Shown: positions 1 through 8,065, numbered from the stretch's first letter. The stretch: 32,816 nt of DNA from Funiculus sociatus GB2-C1 (GCF_039962115.1 NZ_JAMPKJ010000066.1:1-32816), one strand, 5' to 3'. Translations and numbers: made by a program. The notes: generated by a model from the letters alone, not told the origin.

Positions 1-153
1 CTCGTTAAGCTGTTATCCAGGGCATAAGATAGCCAACACTCAAAGAACAGACGACTGTTCAACACTGGATAATCATTTTTTGGTAGTCTTCTGAGGATAT
101 CTTTGACAATCTTCGGGAAGGAATTTATAATCATTATCAATAGATATATTTAG

Positions 154-690
154 ATTGATAGTCCAAAATATAACAGATTTTGGGCTATTTTTATTGAGGC
201 TTTCTTAACATTCAACATTACTGGTCTGGATGCTGTTAAACTTGTGCGCGAACAAGCGCAAAAAAAAGGGTTACAAATATTAGTATATATTGCGCCAAAT
301 ATTACAACTTGCATAGCTGATAACCACCGCTTGGAACAGATTTTGGTAAACCTGCTGTCTAATGCAGTGAAATTTACAGAAGCTGGTTCAGTAACGCTTA
401 AGGTAGAAAAAACCGCAGACACCATCTTATTTTCAGTGATTGACACTGGTATTGGGCTTAGCGAAGCCCAGCAAACTATCCTCTTTGAAGCGTTCCAGCA
501 GCTAGATAGCGGACTGAATCGCCAATATGAAGGAACTGGTTTAGGTTTGGCTCTATGCCGCAAACTGGCATTACTACACGGTGGCGAAATTACAGTAAAG
601 TCAAAACTCTTAAGCGTCTCCTGCTTTACATTACACCTGCCAATACAGCCCCTAGATTCATCAAAAACCACCCAAAATTCGCTACCGTAA
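154..690 (+). pseudogene. Truncated sensor histidine kinase, ATPase (HATPase_c) domain only
   Basis: The open frame carries the catalytic ATP-binding half of a two-component sensor kinase. Visible are an N-box (EQILVNLLSNAVKFT), a G1 box (DTGIGL), an F-box (LFEAFQQ) and a G2 box (GTGLGLAL), ending in the usual TLHLPI strand. Kinase-like sequence extends upstream of the first usable start (GTG 244) to roughly base 205 (FNITGLDAVKLVREQAQ), the linker normally following the phospho-acceptor helix. An in-frame TAG at 151-153 closes the frame and bases 1-150 show no HisKA H-box in any forward frame. I therefore read it as the 3' remnant of a larger hybrid or phytochrome-type kinase. It could still be expressed from GTG 244 as a 148-residue ATPase module, but it could not autophosphorylate in cis. 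The domain call is firm; the broken status is inference. Confidence 0.7.
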
Positions 691-769
691 AAAAGTAACT
701 CTCATGCAGCATTCTCTTCCTGTGTGTAGTTTCTTGCCTGGAGCGGTTCAATTTTTTTTTTAACTAACC

Positions 770-1582
770 ATGATTGATCAAAAACTTGAGCAACTGAAAA
801 CCTTATTTGCAGAAATGGAAATGGCTCTGATTGCCTATTCCGGAGGCGTCGATAGCACCTTAGTTGCCAAGATTGCACATGACGTTTTAGGCGATCGCGC
901 CTTAGCCGTAACCGCCGTTTCTCCTTCTCTTCTTCCAGAAGAACTAGAAGATGCTCGTATCCAAGCAGCAGCAATTGGAATTGCCCATAAAGTCGTGCAA
1001 ACTCACGAAATGGACAACCCCAACTACACCTCGAATCCTGTCAATCGCTGCTATTTCTGCAAAAGCGAACTGCACGACACCCTGAAACCGTTAGCCCTTG
1101 AACTCGGTTATCCCTACGTCGTGGATGGTGTCAACGCCGACGATTTAGGAGATTATAGACCAGGAATTCAGGCGGCGAAAGAACGAGGAGCGCGATCGCC
1201 CTTAGCAGAACTCACAATAAGCAAAGCCGAAGTACGACAAATCTCCAAACAATTAGGACTTTCCTGGTGGGATAAACCTGCCCAACCCTGTCTGAGTTCC
1301 CGCTTCCCCTACGGCGAAGAAATCACCGTCAGCAAACTGCAACGAGTCGGAAGAGCCGAAATTTATCTGCGTAAGCTAGGTTTATCTAATCTCCGAGTCC
1401 GTTCCGATGGCGATACGGCCAAAATTGAGTTATCACCAGAGCAAATCAAAGAATTTGTCTTAACCACTGATTTACCAACTCTAGTTTCTGCCTTTCAGGA
1501 ATTCGGCTTTATCTACGTCACCCTCGATTTAGAAGGCTACCGCAGCGGCAAATTAAATCAAGTTTTGTTGCAGAAAGTTTAA
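770..1582 (+). CDS. larE: ATP-dependent sacrificial sulfur transferase, LarE family
   Basis: The 270-residue product is a PP-loop ATP pyrophosphatase with the signature SGGVDS at residues 24-29. In characterised LarE, the enzyme adenylates pyridinium dicarboxylate mononucleotide and donates sulfur from a conserved cysteine to build the nickel-pincer nucleotide cofactor of lactate racemase. The matching cysteine is probably Cys174 in PCLSSRFPYG; a CxxC pair lies at residues 94 and 97 (RCYFCK). Length fits the family. The ATG at 770 follows an A/T-rich stretch without a clear Shine-Dalgarno, which is common in cyanobacteria. No larA, larB or larC is in view, so the actual acceptor in this organism is unknown; cyanobacterial homologues may serve another thiolation. 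Family assignment is strong, substrate is not. Confidence 0.88.
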   Translation: MIDQKLEQLKTLFAEMEMALIAYSGGVDSTLVAKIAHDVLGDRALAVTAVSPSLLPEELEDARIQAAAIGIAHKVVQTHEMDNPNYTSNPVNRCYFCKSELHDTLKPLALELGYPYVVDGVNADDLGDYRPGIQAAKERGARSPLAELTISKAEVRQISKQLGLSWWDKPAQPCLSSRFPYGEEITVSKLQRVGRAEIYLRKLGLSNLRVRSDGDTAKIELSPEQIKEFVLTTDLPTLVSAFQEFGFIYVTLDLEGYRSGKLNQVLLQKV

Positions 1583-1629
1583 CGTCGTCAATGCGTCTTG
1601 AACCTCCCAAGCCGCTAAACCTAACTTTC

Positions 1630-1660
1630 TCTCGTTAAGAGTCAGAGACTCTTAACGAGA
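1630..1660. repeat. 31-bp perfect palindromic element, copy 1
   Basis: Arms CTCGTTAAGAGTC and GACTCTTAACGAG flank a 3-base AGA centre, extended by one T/A pair. It lies 48 bases after the larE stop. A copy identical through the 31 bases occurs at 5977-6007 after ffh. No T-tract follows, so it is a dispersed palindromic repeat rather than a classical intrinsic terminator, although the RNA hairpin could stabilise 3' ends. Confidence 0.8.
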
Positions 1661-1788
1661 ACTTGGCAGAACCTCTAGTTGTGAAGGTCGAGACTCTACC
1701 TTGAAGGGGAGCATTCCCAGTCTCTAGCTTTTAACAAGTCAAGGAAACTATTGGGTAGCTACTAAATAAAATCGCGCTAAAAAAACAT

Positions 1789-2481
1789 ATGGGATTAAAG
1801 CTTGAAAGTGTCATTCCTTGGGGACGTTCATTAAAAGAATACATTGGGATGTTTCATCTAACTCCTGACGACCTCCAGAGGACAATTCTTGATTGTGCTG
1901 GTGGCCCTGCCAGCTTTAATATTGAGATGACACGCCAAGGGTACAAAGTTATATCTTGCGATCCCGTCTATCAGTTTACCGCCAGTGAAATTCAACAGCG
2001 TATCCAAGAAACCTACCAAAAAGTTATAGACGGCGTTCAATCCAACCTCGACAGATACGTTTGGCAGAATATCCAGTCACCAGAAGAAATGGGAAAAATT
2101 CGGATGTCAGCCATGCAGCAATTTCTCGAAGACTTGCCCTTAGGCATTCAACAAAAGCGATACATACCCGCTGAATTACCTGTTTTGCCCTTCAACACCA
2201 ATCAATTTGATTTAGCCTTGTGCGGTCATTTCTTATTCACCTATTCTGATTTTCTCTCACAAGACTTTCACATCAACTCAATTATCGAACTTTGCCGCGT
2301 TGCCAACGAAGTGCGAATTTTTCCCCTTTTGCATCTTTCTGGAGAAGCGTCACCAATGCTTTTGCCAGTTATGAAAGAATTAGAAGCACAAGGCTACAAC
2401 GTGGAAATTAAACAAGTACCTTATGAATTTCAAAAAGGTGGCAACAAAATGTTGCGGGTATTGCAAAAAAATGAGGAGTGA
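1789..2481 (+). CDS. SAM-dependent methyltransferase-like protein
   Basis: The product has 230 residues. LDCAGGPASFN near residues 35-45 looks like the glycine-rich SAM-binding motif I of class I methyltransferases. It is followed by GYKVISCDPVYQ, where the acidic residue after the second strand would hold the ribose. A later LPFNTNQFDLALCGHFLF fits the motif IV region, and the C-terminus keeps alternating strands. I do not recognise a substrate. It begins 206 bases after larE on the same strand, but the palindrome between them argues against a tight operon. The ATG at 1789 is preceded by CTAAAAAAAC without a Shine-Dalgarno. Fold is fairly sure from the motif pattern; function is unknown. Confidence 0.65.
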   Translation: MGLKLESVIPWGRSLKEYIGMFHLTPDDLQRTILDCAGGPASFNIEMTRQGYKVISCDPVYQFTASEIQQRIQETYQKVIDGVQSNLDRYVWQNIQSPEEMGKIRMSAMQQFLEDLPLGIQQKRYIPAELPVLPFNTNQFDLALCGHFLFTYSDFLSQDFHINSIIELCRVANEVRIFPLLHLSGEASPMLLPVMKELEAQGYNVEIKQVPYEFQKGGNKMLRVLQKNEE

Positions 2482-2501
2482 TGAGTGCGATACATCTGTA
2501 G

Positions 2502-2522
2502 GGACATGGCAATGCCATGTCC
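2502..2522. repeat. Dispersed palindrome GGACATGGCA-A-TGCCATGTCC, copy 1
   Basis: Ten-base arms flank a single A. A near-identical copy sits at 16218-16238, also preceded by TAGG. Both lie shortly after a stop codon in a gap between convergent genes. It resembles the short palindromic repeats scattered through filamentous cyanobacterial genomes. Confidence 0.7.
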
Positions 2523-2711
2523 TAACCAAGGTGGGCTGAACACTGAACGTCAGAAGCGGGATATATTCCACCCAACTGAGAAACGCTATAGTTGTACGTT
2601 TGGTCTTTGAGAATTTAACCCAAAACGCATAGGTAAAATAAAATTCTTCAACAGCCATGCACTCTCGTGCGCTCTTAATCGACGCATAGGGGTGGCTCCC
2701 CAACTACGCTC

Positions 2712-2751
2712 AAAAAGCTTCAGGGCATTCTTCTGCTTGAAGAACGCCCTG
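2712..2751 (-). terminator. Probable intrinsic terminator of the minus-strand 66-residue gene
   Basis: Bases 2721-2751 form a 13-bp stem (AGGGCATTCTTC with GAAGAACGCCCT, one G-U pair, plus a closing C-G) and a TGCTT loop. On the minus strand the hairpin is followed by AAGCTTTTTG, a short T-run, about 100 bases past the stop at 2849. It could also block transcription from the left. Confidence 0.5.
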
Positions 2752-2848
2752 ATTCAAATCGATTCATTTATTCACAGGCTTTGGAAAGCCTTATTGAATT
2801 GTTACACCACTATCCAAAACGGACTCTAGCCGATTAATTGCAATAAAC

Positions 2849-3049
2849 CTAGCTCAGTGAAGCATTGCTGCGGTCATAGGTGGCTCGGAAGCTGGGATGA
2901 GGCTGCCCTTGAATGTGGTTCCAGTATTCAGAGCCTTCAACATCCATACCAACTTCAGCTGCTGTGCGACCTAGCATGGACTGCTGACGGTTCTTGATGA
3001 TGTGGTGATGACGCATCATGAGGGCGCGAGCTTGTTCTTGAGTAGACAT
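2849..3049 (-). CDS. Conserved small cyanobacterial-type protein, unknown function
   Basis: This 66-residue soluble protein opens MSTQEQARALMMRHHHIIKNRQQSML, with a run of basic residues and a triple histidine at residues 14-16, and ends in TYDRSNASLS. No signal peptide or membrane segment is visible. The amphipathic first half should be helical. On the minus strand GGAG lies 12 bases before the ATG and a terminator-like hairpin follows, which supports a real gene. I do not recognise a named family, though the sequence has the look of a conserved cyanobacterial hypothetical. Histidine and arginine richness could suit nucleic-acid or metal binding, which is speculation. Confidence 0.65.
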   Translation of the reverse strand: MSTQEQARALMMRHHHIIKNRQQSMLGRTAAEVGMDVEGSEYWNHIQGQPHPSFRATYDRSNASLS

Positions 3050-3394
3050 ACCAGGTTTCTCCGTGTTGCTTAAGTGATGTTTAAAGGTCTTTCTTTTCCC
3101 TTACCTATTCAATATAACAGAAAATTCTGTATCTAAATTTACAAAACGGGTTTTTAAACAAAAATTCACAAATAATCTTGGGATCAGGTAGCATCGCGAT
3201 TCCGATTTTGCATAGCCGATACTGGTCGGCAGGCAAAGGCTGTAGAATTTGACGAACAACAGACAAATCTGAAACTACTACATCCTCCAAAAGTTTGATT
3301 TAATACTTCAGATAGGTAGGCTAAAGACATATATTGGGAAGACATCAACTCTGTAGCTCAGTCCAGAAGATATAACTGACTAGGAAATAAAAAA
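3050..3394. other. Intergenic region between divergent genes
   Basis: This 345-base A/T-rich stretch lies between two divergently oriented small genes and should contain both promoters. A 61-codon minus-strand frame (3105-3290) has a protein-like first half (EDVVVSDLSVVRQILQPLPA) but degenerates after about residue 38 and has no clear start signal, so I do not call it a gene. No other structure was seen. Confidence 0.45.
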
Positions 3395-3775
3395 ATGCTT
3401 ACTTCGTGTCATATTCTCGTAGAGGGCAACCCTGTCATCATTTATGCCAGCCGGAATGGTAGCCCTAATAAGGTTTTACCGATTCTCAAGCGATTTCTAG
3501 ATAAGTTTTGGCAAGAACGAGAAACCTGTGGAGAAAACAGCGATACACCTGAGTGCTTAGCGGCTCAGATTCTGGTGCGGTTCGGCTACGAGATGTGTGA
3601 AGACGATTTTTCTAACTTGCGAGTAGGAATGAAGTTCGCTCAGGATGTGGGATATATCTACTGTGTATCTTTGGATCGCAGTGTCAATGTCTGGGTTCCA
3701 GAAGCTTCCTATCGTAATAATCCCGCGCTGGGACTTAAAGCGTGTCGTCCAGACTCCGTCCTGAGCGCTTCCTAA
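3395..3775 (+). CDS. Conserved hypothetical protein, 126 residues
   Basis: The product begins MLTSCHILVEGNPVIIYASRNGSPNKVLPILKRF and has no signal peptide or membrane span. Its mixed pattern of short strands and helices suggests a small globular cytosolic domain. Five cysteines (residues 5, 44, 53, 68 and 88 approximately) are spread without a CxxC motif. The ATG follows GGAAATAAAAAA, a weak Shine-Dalgarno. Codon use and HIP1-rich surroundings match the neighbours. I do not recognise the family. It stands alone, with gene-poor DNA on both sides. Confidence 0.7.
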   Translation: MLTSCHILVEGNPVIIYASRNGSPNKVLPILKRFLDKFWQERETCGENSDTPECLAAQILVRFGYEMCEDDFSNLRVGMKFAQDVGYIYCVSLDRSVNVWVPEASYRNNPALGLKACRPDSVLSAS

Positions 3776-3879
3776 GAAAGGCTTTTATGCGATCGCAATC
3801 CTCTTGAAAAGCTAAGCACAGCGATCGCCTCTGGCTTGAAACGAGATATGGCTAGGCTATAGTAAGTTGTGAGTCTCAA

Positions 3880-3940
3880 AAAAGGGCAAAAAAAGGCAAA
3901 AGAAAGAATCTTTCCTCTTTCTTCTGCCTTTTTCCCTTTT
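3880..3940. repeat. Imperfect A/G-rich inverted repeat (AAAAGGCAAAAG family)
   Basis: The left arm 3880-3907 is built from AAAAGGG, AAAAGGC and AAAAGAAAGA blocks; the right arm 3916-3940 is its near reverse complement, interrupted by three missing bases and a few mismatches. A related arrangement occurs at 6883-7019. Confidence 0.55.
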
Positions 3941-4082
3941 AAGCTGCTGCTTCGTCCCACACGCGGGCAAACTGGCTTTCAGTGATCCCTGGCACCGTCT
4001 GTACCCTTCCCGTTTCAATGTCGGCGTTTACAAAAGGCTTCTGGTTACTAATAAGAAGTAGTGGAAGTCTGGTTGATACGAG
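3939..4082 (-). pseudogene. Possible gene remnant, C-terminal fragment
   Basis: The minus strand reads a protein-like stretch, LLLISNQKPFVNADIE followed by TGRVQTVPGITESQF and a WDEAAA C-terminus before TAA (3939-3941). The frame is closed upstream by TGA at 4083-4085 and contains no ATG, GTG or TTG start. The acidic/aliphatic composition looks like a real C-terminus rather than a shadow frame, and it does not overlap a plus-strand gene. I cannot name the parent family. Chance remains a serious alternative. Confidence 0.22.
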
Positions 4083-4505
4083 TCAAACTCAAGCTTGAAA
4101 CCGCATCACAGACAAGCGCGAAAACAATTACCCTGTATAGATAGGGGTTAAAACTACCACAGTTTCAGCTTTAAGAGACAACCAGCCGATCTTAGTTTCA
4201 ATGTTCTCCACAATTGCAGGTTATGTAATCGTATTAATTTACACAAATGATACTGTCTTCCCAGAGGGTGTCTAACCCCTCTCACAAAGATCCACTAAGA
4301 ATATTGCGATCGCATTTTTTTTAAACAAAAATTGGTTAATATAACCAATGCCCTTTCACAGCGCTTTCGGGAGCAGTTATCAAATGAGTAATTGACAATG
4401 GGTAATTGGCAATTAATAATCCCCTCTACCCTGAGTTCCTCTCCCACTTAATCCTCATCACTTTGATAAGCAGGATAATTATCTAAACCAAAAAATACAA
4501 ATAAT

Positions 4506-5957
4506 ATGTTTGACGCACTTGCTGAACGCCTAGAATCTGCCTGGAAAACACTACGGGGTCAGGACAAAATTTCCCAATCCAATATCCAAGATGCGCTGCG
4601 AGAAGTTCGTCGCGCATTGCTGGAAGGGGATGTCAATCTCCAGGTAGTCAAAAATTTTATCGCCGATGTCGAAGCCAAGGCTCAAGGTGCTGAGGTAATC
4701 TCAGGAGTCCGCCCCGACCAGCAGTTCATCAAAATTGTTTACGATGAGCTGGTGCAAGTAATGGGAGAAACCAATGTTCCCATCGCCTCAGCCGATAAGC
4801 CTCCCACCATCGTCTTGATGGCTGGCTTGCAGGGAACAGGTAAAACCACAGCTACGGCAAAGCTAGCTTTGTATCTCCGCAAGCAAAATCGCAGTACCTT
4901 ACTGGTAGCAACAGATATCTATCGTCCCGCAGCCATTGACCAGCTCGTGACGTTGGGCAAACAGATTGACGTGCCAGTGTTTGAACTTGGTACAGACGCC
5001 AACCCAGTCGAAATTGCGCGGCAAGGTGTCGCACAAGCTAAGGCAGACGGTGTAGACACGGTAATTATTGACACTGCTGGTCGCCTCCAAATTGACCAAG
5101 ACATGATGGCTGAATTAGCCAAAATCAAGCAAACCGTCCAGCCGCACGAAACATTGCTGGTGGTGGATGCCATGACCGGGCAAGAAGCAGCAAATCTCAC
5201 CCGTACTTTCCACGAACAGATTGGCATTACTGGTGCCATCCTTACCAAGCTGGATGGGGACAGTCGTGGCGGTGCGGCACTTTCTGTAAGGCAGATTTCT
5301 GGACAGCCGATTAAATTTGTCGGCGTGGGTGAAAAGGTCGAAGCCCTGCAACCTTTTTATCCTGACCGGATGGCTTCCCGGATTTTGGGCATGGGAGACG
5401 TTATCGGCTTCGTGGAGAAAGCCCAAGAGGAAATCGACCTGGCAGATGCCGAGAAGATGCAGGAGAAAATGCTCTCGGCTAAGTTTGACTTTAGCGACTT
5501 CCTCAAGCAGATGCGGCTCTTGAAGAATATGGGATCTCTGGGGGGACTCCTCAAGATGATTCCGGGGATGAACAAGATTTCCGACGAACAGCTCAAGCAG
5601 GGAGAAACCCAGCTAAAGCGGACGGAAGCAATGATTAATTCCATGACCAAACAGGAGCGCACCAACCCAGATTTATTAGCCAAGTCTCCCAGTCGCCGTC
5701 GCCGGATTGCCCGTGGTGCTGGCTATCTAGAATCCGATGTGAGCAAGCTGGTAACTGATTTCACAAAAATGAGAACAGCCATGCAGCAAATGAGTATGGG
5801 CGGCTTCCCCGGTATGCCCGGAATGATGGGCGGCGGCATGGGCGGCATGGGCGGCGGTAATCAGCCTTCTCAACCCGGTTGGCGCGGCTACTCGGCAGGA
5901 AACCCAGGCAAGAAAAAGAAAAAGGAGAAGAAGAAGAAAGGCTTCGGCACTCTCTAA
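4506..5957 (+). CDS. ffh: Signal recognition particle protein Ffh (SRP54)
   Basis: Ffh is the GTPase of the signal recognition particle; it binds 4.5S/SRP RNA and signal sequences emerging from the ribosome and docks on FtsY. The 483-residue product has the N-domain helical bundle (1-90), then the G domain with P-loop GLQGTGKTT (107-115), DTAGR (189-193) and TKLD (247-250). The M domain follows from about 325 with methionine-rich helices and the RNA-binding SPSRRRRIARGAG. The tail is odd but typical of cyanobacteria: a Met/Gly-rich run (GMPGMMGGGMGGMGGG) and a lysine-rich end (KKKKKEKKKK). It heads the cluster with rpsP, a KH protein and phoH. Confidence 0.98.
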   Translation: MFDALAERLESAWKTLRGQDKISQSNIQDALREVRRALLEGDVNLQVVKNFIADVEAKAQGAEVISGVRPDQQFIKIVYDELVQVMGETNVPIASADKPPTIVLMAGLQGTGKTTATAKLALYLRKQNRSTLLVATDIYRPAAIDQLVTLGKQIDVPVFELGTDANPVEIARQGVAQAKADGVDTVIIDTAGRLQIDQDMMAELAKIKQTVQPHETLLVVDAMTGQEAANLTRTFHEQIGITGAILTKLDGDSRGGAALSVRQISGQPIKFVGVGEKVEALQPFYPDRMASRILGMGDVIGFVEKAQEEIDLADAEKMQEKMLSAKFDFSDFLKQMRLLKNMGSLGGLLKMIPGMNKISDEQLKQGETQLKRTEAMINSMTKQERTNPDLLAKSPSRRRRIARGAGYLESDVSKLVTDFTKMRTAMQQMSMGGFPGMPGMMGGGMGGMGGGNQPSQPGWRGYSAGNPGKKKKKEKKKKGFGTL

Positions 5958-5976
5958 AAGTTAAAAATTAGCAGTT

Positions 5977-6007
5977 TCTCGTTAAGAGTCAGAGACTCTT
6001 AACGAGA
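5977..6007. repeat. 31-bp perfect palindromic element, copy 2
   Basis: It is the same CTCGTTAAGAGTC-AGA-GACTCTTAACGAG palindrome as at 1630-1660, here 19 bases after the ffh stop and upstream of rpsP. Placement just 3' of a coding region in both cases suggests either insertion tolerance there or a role in RNA 3' processing. Confidence 0.8.
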
Positions 6008-6120
6008 GAAACAGAGAACGGGCGATGAATTATGAGTTATAATTGTAAGTTCAAAACTCGTTACTCATAAGTGGATCTGGCTAATAGCTTAAAATCCAAT
6101 AAGGAGCATTCTTCATCAAC

Positions 6121-6381
6121 ATGGTCAAACTGAGATTAAAGCGATTCGGCAAAAAGCGGGAAGTTAGCTATCGGATTGTAGCGGTGCATAGCACCTCCCG
6201 CCGGGATGGTCGTCCCCTGGAAGAACTGGGCTTCTACAACCCCAGAACCGATGAAGTAAGGTTGGACGAGCCTGCCATAACCAAGCGACTCAAAGAAGGA
6301 GCGCAGCCCACAGAAACTGTGCGTCGGATTCTGCAAAAAGCTAATGTCCTTGAACAATCCCGTGCAAGAGCCACCACATGA
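6121..6381 (+). CDS. rpsP: Small ribosomal subunit protein bS16
   Basis: The 86-residue protein has the hallmark start [20 protein letters not shown] and the [10 protein letters not shown] segment of bacterial and plastid S16, which binds 16S rRNA and helps assemble the 30S body. Length is normal for cyanobacteria. AAGGAG lies about 15 bases before the ATG, a little far, and the ATG is the only start giving the canonical N-terminus. It follows ffh on the same strand after 163 bases, and its last 38 bases overlap the next gene in another frame. Confidence 0.98.
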   Translation: MVKLRLKRFGKKREVSYRIVAVHSTSRRDGRPLEELGFYNPRTDEVRLDEPAITKRLKEGAQPTETVRRILQKANVLEQSRARATT

Positions 6382-6799
6382 GAACGGGTTGGGTAAACCA
6401 ACTCCAACAATCAAACCAGTAGGAACGTCCCCTCGTGGGGGAGTACAACCGGATTATGCCGCTCTGGTGAATTTTTTGGTGCAGCCCTTTTTAGAGTCGC
6501 CAAAGTCGCTGAGCGTAGACTGTGAAATGTCACAAGGCAACACGCGAGCCTGGCTGAGGGTTGCCTTTGAAGGTGAGGATAAGGGACGAGTATTTGGTCG
6601 AGGGGGGCGCAATATTCAGGCAATTCGGACAGTAATTGAAGCGGCTGCCCTTGCTGCTGGACAATCTGTACATCTAGATATTTATGGAAGTCCGGCGCGA
6701 TCGCTTGAAACTCCCCCGGAAAACCGAGAAGGCCCCAAGAAAGATCCACCCCGTCGCCCGTCTGCTCCAATACCTTCTTCCAAATCCCGCACCAATTAA
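6344..6799 (+). CDS. khpA: KH-domain RNA-binding protein (KhpA-like)
   Basis: KhpA-type proteins are single-KH-domain RNA binders encoded next to rpsP in many bacteria. The core spans about residues 37-115: [19 protein letters not shown], then a strand-rich part and the KH loop in [20 protein letters not shown], where GRGG matches the GxxG RNA-gripping loop. The first 36 residues are a Pro/Gly-rich extension and the last 30 a Pro/Ser/Arg/Lys-rich tail, likely disordered. The ATG at 6344 gives a 38-base overlap with rpsP; GTG 6362 or TTG 6350 are alternatives, and no ATG exists in frame between the overlap and the conserved core. Overlap implies translational coupling to rpsP. Confidence 0.85.
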   Translation: MSLNNPVQEPPHENGLGKPTPTIKPVGTSPRGGVQPDYAALVNFLVQPFLESPKSLSVDCEMSQGNTRAWLRVAFEGEDKGRVFGRGGRNIQAIRTVIEAAALAAGQSVHLDIYGSPARSLETPPENREGPKKDPPRRPSAPIPSSKSRTN

Positions 6800-7105
6800 A
6801 ACTTGTCAAACGCTCAAGCGATCGCGTTTAGCTTTGATGGGGAGATGGGGAGATGAGCAGAACCTACTCATCTGTCAAAAGTAAAAGGGCAAAAGCAAAA
6901 AGAATATCCAATGTCTAAAGCTGGGGGATTGAATAACGATACTTCATCGTGGTTTTTTGACCGATATGAAGCAAAAAGTATCAAAACCTACAAGTTCTTT
7001 CTTTTGGCTTTTGCCTTTTAGATTACATGATTGCCTTTTTTTTGGGACGCCCAAGCTGGGAGCTGCAAAGCGATAAATCGGGCGTTCTTTCACATAAATA
7101 TATAA
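6800..7105. other. Intergenic region between KH gene and phoH
   Basis: This 306-base gap holds an imperfect inverted repeat of AAAAGGCAAAAG type (arms 6883-6904 and 6995-7019). It also holds a sequence at 7011-7040 (TTGCCTTTTA, GATTACATGA, TTGCCTTTTT) that recurs with a 4-base deletion at 22061-22085. No gene is seen. A phoH promoter is probably here but is not distinct. Confidence 0.5.
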
Positions 7106-8065
7106 ATGATAGAGGCCTTTAAGACAGTACAACTACCGAGTACAAATAGTGCGATCGCCCTCGCGGGAGATCGGGAAGAAAACCTCAAAGCCCTAGCAAA
7201 GTCTACAGGTGCAACTATAGTGTTGCGCGGACAAGAACTGATAATTTCTGGAACCCAGCAACAAGTAGACCGTTGCTATGAGTTAGTGCGAAGCCTGAAA
7301 CCGTTCTGGAAAGACGGAAAGCGGATCACCAAAGTCGATATCCGCACCGCCGCCTACGCCGTGGATACTGGACGCACTGACGAAATGCAAGCCATGCAAG
7401 AGGAAGTTCTAGCCCGAAACCGTCGCGGCGAAGAAATCCGCGCCAAAACTTTCCCCCAGTGGCAGTATATCCAGGCAGTACGCACCAACGACCTTACCTT
7501 CTGCATCGGGCCAGCAGGCACAGGCAAAACCTACCTAGCAGCAGTTTTAGCAGTTCAGGCGCTGCTTAGCGATCAGTACGAACGGCTCATCCTAACACGT
7601 CCAGCAGTAGAAGCAGGCGAAAAATTAGGATTTCTGCCTGGGGATTTACAGCAGAAAATCGATCCATTTCTGCGCCCCCTCTACGATGCCTTATATGAAT
7701 TCATCGACGCAGAGAAAATTCCTAGTTTGATGGAACGCGGCGTTATCGAAGTCGCACCTCTAGCTTATATGCGCGGTCGTACCCTCAACAATTCTTTTGT
7801 GATTGTTGATGAAGCCCAGAACACCACACCAGCGCAGATGAAAATGGTTCTGACTCGCCTTGGTTTCCGTTCCCGGATGGTTGTTACAGGCGACATCACC
7901 CAGACAGATTTGCCTGGACATCAACAGTCAGGATTAGCTGTTGCTCAGAAAATCCTCCAGTCAGTTGAAGGTATTTCCTTCTGCTATCTCTCCAAAACTG
8001 ATGTCATTCGCCATCCCTTAGTTGAGAGAATTGTATCAGCTTACGAACAGCACGAAGCAAAGTAA
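7106..8065 (+). CDS. phoH: PhoH-like family ATPase
   Basis: PhoH-like proteins are cytosolic P-loop ATPases with an RNA helicase-like core, implicated in RNA metabolism and, in E. coli, named from phosphate-starvation induction. The 319-residue product has a KH-like N-terminal part (about 10-65), Walker A GPAGTGKT (135-142), the family motif TRPAVEAGEKLGFLPGD (164-180) and Walker B FVIVDEAQN (231-239). TGDITQTDLP follows as sensor motif. ATG 7106 is preceded by AAATATATAA with no Shine-Dalgarno. It ends the ffh-rpsP-KH cluster, an order seen in other cyanobacteria, linking it to ribosome or RNA maintenance. No PHO box was identified. Confidence 0.94.
   Translation: MIEAFKTVQLPSTNSAIALAGDREENLKALAKSTGATIVLRGQELIISGTQQQVDRCYELVRSLKPFWKDGKRITKVDIRTAAYAVDTGRTDEMQAMQEEVLARNRRGEEIRAKTFPQWQYIQAVRTNDLTFCIGPAGTGKTYLAAVLAVQALLSDQYERLILTRPAVEAGEKLGFLPGDLQQKIDPFLRPLYDALYEFIDAEKIPSLMERGVIEVAPLAYMRGRTLNNSFVIVDEAQNTTPAQMKMVLTRLGFRSRMVVTGDITQTDLPGHQQSGLAVAQKILQSVEGISFCYLSKTDVIRHPLVERIVSAYEQHEAK

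Larger units (their letters stand above)
2482..2848. other. Convergent intergenic region with repeat and hairpin
   Basis: This 367-base gap separates the methyltransferase-like gene from a minus-strand small gene. It holds a 21-bp palindromic repeat at 2502-2522 and a 13-bp-stem hairpin at 2721-2751. No convincing coding sequence is seen: the open frame on the minus strand here runs back into the methyltransferase gene and has no recognisable motif. Confidence 0.6.
3776..4505. other. 730-base gene-poor region
   Basis: It contains two HIP1 octamers (3789-3796, 3821-3828), an imperfect A/G-rich inverted repeat at 3880-3940 and a start-less protein-like frame on the minus strand (3939-4082). 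The part nearest ffh is A/T-rich and presumably carries the ffh promoter, but no convincing -35/-10 pair stands out. No RNA gene was recognised. Confidence 0.5.

Noticed and set aside
1-12. CTCGTTAAG at the window start, like the arm of the 31-bp palindrome
   Set aside because: Only nine bases match and the second arm is absent.
2380-2703. Minus-strand frame of 107 codons
   Set aside because: It overlaps the methyltransferase gene, runs through the palindromic repeat and has no recognisable domain.
3105-3290. Minus-strand 61-codon frame with a protein-like first half
   Set aside because: No ribosome site, second half is low-complexity Phe/Cys/Tyr-rich sequence and no motif. Kept only as a remark on the intergenic region.
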